Shown piece by piece: positions 56,101 through 64,000 of a stretch of DNA of 64,000 nucleotides (its first letter is position 1; each line of letters opens with the position of its first letter). The position numbers and the translations under genes were made by a program. Source of the DNA: Himantopus leucocephalus (Eukaryota > Chordata > Aves > Charadriiformes > Recurvirostridae); the NCBI GenBank assembly GCA_003993805.1, contig RSEF01000001.1:62864550-62928549 (forward strand). The letters are read 5' to 3'. The notes below the pieces were generated by a model. It saw nothing but the letters and a program-made list of their open reading frames with translations. It was not told the DNA's origin and ran no database searches.

Positions 56101-59100
56101 CAGTTCTAGAGGCTAAAGACTGGTGAACCACTTGAGCACAGTGTAATGCCCAGCTGACCACTCCTAATAAGTAGGATGTCCCTGCAGGCACTAATGAACA
56201 CTTGTTGTGATTGCTGAATCAGAGCTGGCTGGGGAATTTGAGCACACGCTTTCTCATTGCACTGCAGGGCAAGTGTCTGAATGTGCTTACCAGCAGGAGT
56301 GCCTCAGGAGACAGTTACAGTGCTACATAAATGCCTGATTTTAAGCCTTCCAGAAGTCATTGGTCTATGTTAGAGCCATGTGGCTGTAGCTCAGACCCAG
56401 AAAGCCATGTGTCCCTAGGGTTATACCTCTTCCATCCAAACCTGCATGTTGCTGTTTTCTGTGGAGTGAAGGAGTCTTTCTTCACCGCTGCTCCCATGAA
56501 AGAGGAAGCATACCCCTACCTGTCAGGCTGGGCTGTGGGTTAATTCAGCTGGGCTGAGATCTTGATGAGCCTCTGGGGATGTGCAGATGTGTCTGGAGTG
56601 AAAGCTATGCCCAAATCCTATAAACAAAAAGCAGGATAGCTGTCTGTATTCAATTCTGCATAGTGTGCATAAGGAGGTGAGATGCTGTTCTCACTCCCAC
56701 CAGGCTCCCCTTGGGCAGCCCGGCACTGCCTGGGGTGCTTGCTGTAGTAGTCTGCCTTTCACAGCAGCTCCCTCTCCTTGGAGCCAAAAAGCGAGACATG
56801 GCTTGAATGTTCCCTCTGTGAACTTGCTCTGTGGTGCCCTGCTCCACTACTTCTCCCTCAGTCCAGTGCCTGCTCCTTGGTCACATTCCCATGCCCGTGA
56901 CCTCCGTCAGTATTACCTGTCCATCCCCATCAGCCTCTGAGAATGGAGACAACAACCTGACAGGCACGAGCCATTCCTGATGGGAGGGAGAAGTTAGTCC
57001 CCACAGCTCTCTCATCAAAAGGCCCCGCTAAAACCATCCTAATGAGATTCTCCTTAGGGCCCCTGTCAGCTCTGCCTTTCTTTGCAGGCTCCTTTGACAG
57101 ACGGATGTCAGTTCAGGGAAAGCTGTTTGATGTTCTTCATCTTAATGAAACCGGTCCTCGGGCAGGCGCTGTCTCCTTTGCCTCTAGGTGCCTGTGGTCT
57201 AGCAGTGTCAGGCTACTCTGTGCTTTGTCATACTGGATCCTAATTAGTGGCTGGCTCCTGCTGCCTCTGAAATCAACAGGGAAAACATCCCTGTGGCTGC
57301 AGTGGAGCAAGAGGTAGAGGATGGGAAAGTCAGAGTACAGAGAAACGGCAAGGGTCTGGGTGAGTTCCTTCCCATCCTTTCCAAATATTACTGTCATCTC
57401 TTTTTCTCTTTTCTCTGCTCGTCCAAAGACAGGGATGGATACATAGGCAGCTCCATGGCTGCTTCCTGGCTGCTGCTGACATGTTGTGCACACACATGCT
57501 GCTATCAGGGAGAGAAAAAGAGTAGAGGACACCCCTCCCTCCCCAGGCCACTCACCTGGGGCTAGCTAAGCGCTAAGAAGTGAAATTATGGGATGGACAG
57601 AGGCACAGAATGGGATGGGGTGCTGAAGAAGAAGGACAGAAACAAGCACAAAGGTGTTCTCTTTACACTCCAAGAAGGCGAAATCGGTTCCCTGTCTTTG
57701 TAGACCCTTGAGCAGAGCTTGCACTTCGATATTTCTCAGTACCCGCCAGCAGCACTTGTTTTTATTTGGTAAGCACTGACTTGCCAGGTTCAGCTGAACT
57801 CTTTGGCTGTTTTTAACATATAAGGGGAAATCTAGATGACCTGAGATATACAGGAGGTCAGGATAAATCAGGGTCACAAAATTTTGTGCTGGGACTGGTG
57901 TGGTAAAAGGCGCAAGCGGCAGCCCATATTTGGTGGTGGCGGGTGTCGTCACTGGCACCAGCAGCTCCCAGCTCCTCAATATGCACATACTTTTCGGATG
58001 TATCTGGCATCCCCCTAATGGGAGATGTACTGTATGGTGATAAGACGTACATTACAGGATCCCTCCTCCAGACTTATGCCCAAAAACCGCGTCGCATCTT
58101 TTTGATTCAAGTTGTTGGATGAAGTTCAAGCTCCTGTATATTATTTTCCTTTAAGGAGGCAAATTGATGATGAATCTAGGAAGTTCTCTGGGGACACCTT
58201 CTGTTTCCCAAAGAAGTATAAAATGCTGCTTGGATAAGTCAAAAACTAGGAGGTAATTTCTTTGCTGCCCAAAAAACTTTCTTCAGTCTGTTCTTAGTGC
58301 AGTTTTACTTCCTGTCTGTTATGTCATCCTTTTAATAGACTGCACTGCTTTCTTTAGTCCTCTCTCAAACACAGCTCTTCTCTCATGTATCTCTCTGTTT
58401 CGGGAAGTGGTGGATGCCTACGTGTAGGTGATGACCACTAATGGTGCATACAGGAGGCTAATTGTGTCCTGGAACAATTTTAAAGAAAGGAAGCAGCTAA
58501 ATCTACCTGATTAAAGGACATTTGATCAGTTTGTAGCGGAACTTATTAAAAATCCAGTCAGATCCTCCATCTTTATCCACAAGCGAATGCAGGCTCCCTA
58601 GCAATCATTAAACCTGCAGCATCTTTTTTATTCATCCCTGTCAGATACACGCAGCCCTGTCCTGAATTCCCCCCTGCCTTCCCAGTGGTGATGTGTGTGT
58701 GACTGTACAGTCCAGCATCTCTCTGTGCTTGTGTGCTGGAGCTCTTTGAAGTGATTGTTAAATTGCTAATGCAGCACAATGAAGGAGTAGATTCTTTCCA
58801 CAGCTCTCACTATGATTTCTCTGGGATACCTGGCAAACCCTGGTCCCGTTACAGCTTTTGAGGCAAGGCGTACAGTGGGCTGCCTCACCCTGCTGTCCCT
58901 ATCTGTCAGGTCACTTTGGGCACGTACAGGCCGCAAGAAGGCCAAGTCTGACTATGTTGTGGGTACGTGGCCAGTCAATCAATAGGGAAGACACTGCTGG
59001 GCTTTGGTACTTCAGCGCTGCAACCTGGACCACTGGAGGGGTTTGGCAGCACTGCTCTAAAAAAAAACCCGATTTCTAGAAGCTACTGGAAGGTATAGAC

Positions 59101-59455
59101 AGATAAACATCTTTTGAAGCATGTGACACCACAAATATTGTGGTATGATGGAAGGTCTTTGGGTTCATGCAACTGAGATATGGTTATCATAATGAATTTT
59201 AAATAGTAATTTGAATACTTGGTGGTTTTTCTCTTTGAGCTTTGTTGGTATACGGGCTTCTTATTGTCAGACTTTTCTCAGCCACAACTTTGCTTTTTCT
59301 TTAGAGAAGCACATATACTTTTATACATAATTCTCAAGAACTCAAAATTGTCCCCTCTTCATCTGACACTTGTAACTTGTTCTTTAAAGGCGAATAGCCG
59401 TTGAGAGACCTGGAAGCAAATTGCTAGGCTTAGCAAAAGTGGTATAGAAGGGAAG
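53101..59455. other. Gene-free stretch
   Basis: About 6.3 kb with no supported exon. It contains a GT/GA-rich low-complexity patch (54060-54300). CATCA/GTCATC words cluster at about 55510-55560 and 56030-56085. Open frames reach 193 codons (54524-55105, minus strand) without family resemblance. I looked for cytohesin (CYTH4) PH or Sec7 sequence on the minus strand and saw none. Confidence 0.45.
54060..54300 (+). repeat. GT/GA-rich low-complexity patch
   Basis: Recurrent words GTGTGTG, GAGAGA and ACAGACTGTGTG are mixed without a fixed unit. It resembles a decayed (GT)n/(GA)n compound repeat. Confidence 0.5.
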
Positions 59456-59459
59456 GGTA

Positions 59460-59800
59460 GAGAAAATGACAAAACTGTATCTATATCTGCTATTTGGAGG
59501 AGATGGAGTGGAGTAGGGGGTTAGAGAGGGAAATGGTTGTCCTTAAAGAAGCATCAAGTCATGGAACAGGGAGCTGCTGGCCCCTCTCCGAGAGGCTCTG
59601 CTTGGCTGGGCAGCTTATTAACTGAAATGAAGAGAAAATGGAGAAGATTCAGGGCAGAGCAGCAGATAGAGGGGCAAAGGAAGGCCTGACTGATGAGGAA
59701 AGATTAAGCGCTAAATGTGTTTATCTTTGCTAAGTGATGACTAAGAGGATGTGTGATAACCATCTTCCCATCTGAGAGACATGAATAACTGTGTGCAAAT
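59460..59800 (+). mobile_element. Probable ancient CR1 fragment (3' part)
   Basis: The segment GAGAAGATTCAGGGCAGAGC...GATGAGGAAAGATTAAG...GTTTATCTTTGCTAAGTGATGACTAAGAGG resembles the region shortly before the CR1 3' tail, where consensus copies have a GAGGAAAGGCT...GAGAGGGGATCT order. Divergence is high and the limits are uncertain. Confidence 0.4.
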
Positions 59801-62255
59801 GCGTGTGTGTGGGCATGCTCTAGGGCAGTGACAGGGACAAGGCATTGCGAAGAGCCAGACCGCAGTGGTTACCTTGCCCCTGCACAGGCTCAAGGGCAGG
59901 CAGAATCATCTCAGAGCACCAAAGAGGGACCAGTCCTGCTGGGAGTCAGAAGAGATGAGGGCAGTGGGTCTGGATCAGGTGGGAGATGGGATGGGAAGGA
60001 GAACAAGGAAATCTCACTGCTCCCTCTGCAGATAGAGTGATCTCTCATACTCTGCCTCTCCATTTTTCATGTTATCTTTTACCCTTTTGGGTTTAGTCGC
60101 TCTGCTCACTTTGTCTCCTCATCTCAGCCTCTCCACTCCCTGACCCCCCACCCCCGCACCCCCCTTTCTCTCTGTGTTTCCTGTCTTCATTCTTCTGGTT
60201 TCTTCTCTCTGTTCACATGTCCTTCTTCTCCTTGCTTTTCCCTTCCCTNNNNNNNNNNNNNNNNNNNNNNNNNNNNNNNNNNNNNNNNNNNNNNNNNNNN
60301 NNNNNNNNNNNNNNNNNNNNNNNNNNNNNNNNNNNNNNNNNNNNNNNNCCCCCGTTCCTTCTTTCTCAGCAGGTAGATCTGCATCTGTGATTGAAGGTTC
60401 ATTTTCCTTTCATTCTGTGGGTGACAAATTCTGACTTCGATAATCACTTGTGAAAAATCAAGAGAGAAACAAACTGCTCCAATGGCACAGAAACTGTCTG
60501 TGATATTCATGAGGACCGATGGAAGGCAGGGTGAGGGGTGGGAGGGTGCTGTGCAGGACAGGGAGATGTTCTTCTTTCACTTCACAGGGTGGGGGAGTGG
60601 AGGGGGGGTGACAAAGATGCTGAACAGATCTGGGGCAAATGGGAAATCTCTTCCTCAGGCAGTTTTGGTCCAAGTGAGCAAAGTGGAATGTGTTTCCTGA
60701 GCTCTGGCCTGCCAGTGAAAACTGGGTTTTGACCTTCAAGTTGAAGGAGAAAGATGTTATACTGGTAGAGCCATATAGAGGTTTGACCTCATTGCGAGGT
60801 GCAGAGCAGGCATGTTTGTCCATATTGCTAGCTCCAGCTTGAATTAGTGTACCCACAACAGGCTGAGACAGAGCCCCACTTTGGTGTTGCTGGTGCACCA
60901 TGTTGAAATGGGCATTTGGGTAGGCCTTGCTCTATCCAAACTGTGTGACCATGGGCCTGCTAGGGTGTGACCATGCAAGTGACATCCCTTCCACAGAGGA
61001 CCAGCAACCTCTTAGCACTTGCGTGAGTGGTTCTGATGTGGACAGTAAATGAGTCTGGTTCATGTTCATTGGACTGACTTTGGCAAGGTTACTCTCCCAC
61101 AGAGCTCATGATCGCTCTCTCTAAGGCAACGGCTGTATGTAGTATGATCCTTCCTTCTACCTTGCAGAAGCTGAGTCAGTGCTGTTTATACTAAGTGGGA
61201 ACCCTCTGTGTCTCATAGCACAGTGATACTCACAAAAGCAGAATCGCTGATGACACAGGGACTCTCTGATGCTCCTCCCTCCATACGGAGAACTTCTGTC
61301 AGGCATCAGTGTCAGACAGGACCTAGGTTTGGTGGTATACCACAGTGAGCCTCAGCACCATCAAATGGAAATACTTCTGCTTGCTTCTCTGTACACGTAG
61401 TCCATGTGGAGTCACCGGAAAGCCACAAAGTTCTCAATGTGAATAAATCCGCTGCAGTAAAGTGCTCTTTTTTCTCCCACAGGGGCATCCCTTTTGCTTT
61501 GAGGCTCTGGGGCTTTCAAAGCCAGAGATTCACCATCTTGCTGTTGGTGAACAGGAAGGGTGAGGACTGTGGCATTAGGAGACCATGGCAGATCCAGATG
61601 GAAAGTGGCCACTGATCCACCCATCTGTCTTTTTGTTCTTGGAAGCTCAGTCCTTGGAGTCTCGAACCTGTAGGCCCCAGTGGCATGGCAACACTTACAC
61701 TCTCAGCACTTATATTTTTACCTGAGAAGTCATTCCCCTATGCTCTGGAGGAAGCTTTCTTCCTGGGACACAGGGGAATGAGCAGTGGGTAAATACAGAT
61801 GGTAGGAAAGGGCAGACCTTGGGGCTAATTTGCACTGTTCCACCTTGATTTTTCTAAGGCTCCTCTCCAGTGCCATGAAATTCAGTGTATAGAGAGGTGG
61901 GAGAAGAAGAAAGGTGTTAGATAAAGAGAAAGAAGAATTTGGGAGGAGGAGGCAGCATGGCTAAAGGAGGTAGATGAAGGCAGATTTCATTTGGGCTAGA
62001 GGTAACTGTGGGATTTGGGCTGGTAGGTGTGCGGAGCTGTGGCCAAGCAGAAAATAGAATTAAATGGAAATTGGCCATGAAAAAGCCACAGGGACAAAAG
62101 CTAGGGGAGTTAGAGACCAGCCCGTCCTGCAAGGGAGACCACAGTTCCCTTGACTTGAGACACCATGCCCTTTGCTCCCCTACCTCCCTCTCACCTTAAC
62201 CTGACTGCCTACAGCTGCTGGCCAGGTACTGCCCGACACTTCCAAGAGCAGTACA
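59801..62255. other. Gene-free stretch containing an assembly gap
   Basis: A pyrimidine-rich segment (60040-60250) leads into the 100-N gap and continues briefly after it. The remainder is ordinary sequence without a supported gene. Confidence 0.45.
60249..60348. other. Assembly gap (100 N)
   Basis: A conventional unknown-length gap set in C/T-rich low-complexity sequence, which is probably what broke the assembly. Confidence 0.99.
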
Positions 62256-62261
62256 CTTAAT

Positions 62262-62345
62262 CAGGATGTCCCTGCCCATGGCAGGGGGGTTGGAACTAGA
62301 TGATCTCTAAGGTCCCTTCTGACACTAACCATTCTATGATTCTAA
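62262..62345 (+). mobile_element. CR1 LINE 3' end
   Basis: It carries the diagnostic avian CR1 tail: GGCAGGGGGGTTGGAACTAG, then ATGATCTCTAAGGTCCCTTC, then CCATTCTATGATTCTA. CR1 copies are usually 5'-truncated and end in short ATTCTATGA-like repeats, as here. Orientation is plus. Confidence 0.9.
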
Positions 62346-63507
62346 CCGAGCCAAGCCTCTCCAGCCCCTCTAGGACCAGAACAAGGGAAGGAGTAACTAT
62401 GTTGTTAAGGAATACCTATGTGCATTAGCACCTGGGGCTGTAAGAACCCCACGTTTGATGGATTCCTGCAGCCCTAATGAGAAATGCCAGTACACAAAGC
62501 AGACCCTGTAGGAGGCAGAGGCTGGGGGGCAGGGGTGGTGGGGAAAGGAGGGCTAGATGGTTGCCACAGGTACCAGAGGTGTCCAGGCAGGAATCAGGGA
62601 GGAAGGGGAGGTGGGATAGGGGAAAAGGCAAGAAAGAAACCAAAAAAAGGCTGTGTGTCTTTGTTCAGTCTCCTTATTGGTTTATTAATGACAAGCTAAT
62701 GACTTAGTGCCCCACTCCCACTCCAGTTTGCTGACTGCCTGGCTCTCTGCTCAGCAGCCTCCCCTGGTGGGGTGGGACAAGGCTACTGAGGGTGCCCGGG
62801 AAGGTGCAGGATGGGCTGCCCTGGCTGTGTTGTTTTCCTTCACTCCTTCAGCCTCCCTTTTTTTTCATTCACCAATGTGGCATTGATCCGGCTCAGTGAG
62901 AATTTCCATTTATATTTCAGCCTTGCCTGTGACACCGTCCCTGAGTCCCTGCGGCTCTGACGCGTGCTCGCCCGCTCTCCCAAATGCTCTGCTTCACTCA
63001 GCCCCTCCTTCTCCTCAGCCTCTTTGTGATTCCTCACCCCCTCCCTGATGCAACCCTCTCCTCTCCTCCGACTGTCCCCCCATGCTGCCTCTGACGTCTG
63101 CTCTCTCAGTCACTCCATCTTTCCCTGACATGTCTCAGCCCCTCTCCCTGTGCTCCCAATTAGCACAGTCGCCAGGTTTAGGCGGGCAGCTGGCGCATCC
63201 AAGTCTGCATGGTGAAAAGATGGGGATTTCTGCTTCAGAGCAAAGCTGCGTACGGGCTCTCTGGTACCTGGGGCCCCTCTCATAAATGCTCAGCCTTTGG
63301 TCTTGCCTCGCAATGAATGAGTCATAGCACAGGGTCCTAGGGATCACCAACAGGCAGAGAGACCCCCCACCTCCCTGTTCACAGCCCCCCATAAAAGCCT
63401 GTCCTATGCAGCTAGAAGCTGACGCATTGGGTGTCCCTTGCTTGGGCTGGCTGCCTGGGTAATTGGAGGAGCAGAGGATTCCCCAGAGAGCCTTAAGAAG
63501 TGTAGAT
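62346..63507. other. Gene-free stretch
   Basis: The stretch between two oppositely oriented CR1 tails holds no gene I can support. The 62840-63160 part is C/T-rich. Confidence 0.45.
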
Positions 63508-63690
63508 CACAGAATCATAGAATGATTTAGGTTGGAAGGGACCTTGAAGATCATCGAGTTCCAGCCCCCCTGCCATAGGCAGGGACACCTCCCACTAGTC
63601 CAGGTTGCCCAAGGCCCCATCGAGCCTGGCCTTGAACACCTCCAGGGATGCGGCCTTAACAACTTCTCTGGGAAACCTGTTCCAGTGCAT
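63508..63690 (-). mobile_element. CR1 LINE 3' end, inverted
   Basis: It opens with ATCACAGAATCATAGAATG and GGTTGGAAGGGACC, the reverse complement of the CR1 tail, and continues into the CR1 3' UTR (CAGGGACACCTCCCACTAG, CAGGTTGCCCAAGGCCC, GGCCTTGAACACCTCCAGGG) up to CTGTTCCAGTG. It is less diverged than the other copies, so it is a younger insertion. The 5' truncation point is near 63690. Confidence 0.93.
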
Positions 63691-64000
63691 GTGGCATGTG
63701 TACGAAATCTGTGTCCCCCATATTAAATAGGCTGGGCAGGCCTACGCTCCCATGGGCTCTTGAAGTGCACAGGCTACGAAATGACCTCTGATTAGTATGG
63801 CAACCTGAGCATTAGATCCCAAACACCCAGAGGCTGGGGGCCAGAGTTTTGTAAGTCTCCTGCACAAGCAGCCCTGCTCCCACCCGTAGCCAAGAGAGCT
63901 GTTGCAGTGATTCACCCTCTGCACCCAACATCTGGACAGGCGAACTGTCCTCCAGTGGTGGCTACCTGCTGTTCCATCCCTTCACCAAGCTCCTCTTGAG
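63691..64000. other. Gene-free window end
   Basis: No gene or repeat is recognised in the last 310 bases. Confidence 0.45.

Noticed and set aside
42251..64000. Possible CYTH4 exons (tail-to-tail neighbour of ELFN2 in human)
   Set aside because: I looked on the minus strand for Sec7 and PH domain motifs and saw none; the gene may lie beyond the window.

Overview
This is a 64 kb piece of vertebrate nuclear DNA, almost certainly from a bird. The evidence is three kinds of sequence: CR1 LINE fossils in both orientations, including the typical CR1 3' tail near 62.3 kb and 63.6 kb; long terminal repeats (LTRs) of avian endogenous retroviruses whose minus-strand start is TGTCCTGGTTT; and one clearly vertebrate gene. 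The LTR families suggest a neoavian bird rather than a chicken, but that is inference from memory of the families. There are no bacterial-type operons, rRNA genes, recognisable tRNAs or CRISPR arrays.

The one gene I can support is ELFN2 on the plus strand. Its whole coding sequence lies in one uninterrupted exon, 33839-36244, giving 801 residues from the preferred start. It encodes a synaptic type I membrane protein: signal peptide, leucine-rich repeats, LRRCT, fibronectin III domain, one membrane helix and a long cytoplasmic tail with a KVQF protein phosphatase 1 docking motif near the C-terminus. A good splice acceptor lies just upstream (AG at 33754-33755) and another at 33174-33175 may start a 5' untranslated exon. 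The 3' UTR appears to run about 6 kb to an AATAAA at 42222, with possible earlier polyadenylation signals at 36332 and 40405.

Layout: 1-1.1 kb is GC- and CpG-enriched. 1.1-33.2 kb is gene-free as far as I can see and is probably 5' intron or upstream DNA of ELFN2. It holds a decayed CR1 element (5.76-6.5 kb), two degenerate minisatellites (8.27-8.97 kb, about 56-bp period; 25.99-26.85 kb, about 50-bp period), microsatellites, pyrimidine tracts, AT-rich blocks that look like possible conserved elements, and an LTR interrupted by a 100-N gap (32.41-32.59 kb). 33.2-42.24 kb is the ELFN2 terminal region. 42.25-64 kb is intergenic, with a 30-bp LTR relic (49.76 kb), an antisense solo LTR (51.28-51.80 kb), four CR1 fragments and a second 100-N gap (60.25-60.35 kb). 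I found no exon of CYTH4 or MFNG, the neighbours of ELFN2 in human.

I did not find a convincing new protein system. The most unusual items are structural: an LTR collapsed to its 30-bp terminal palindrome inside an intact 5-bp target duplication, an LTR whose interior is lost in an assembly gap, and two independent degenerate minisatellites upstream of ELFN2. All positions, periods and matches were read by eye.
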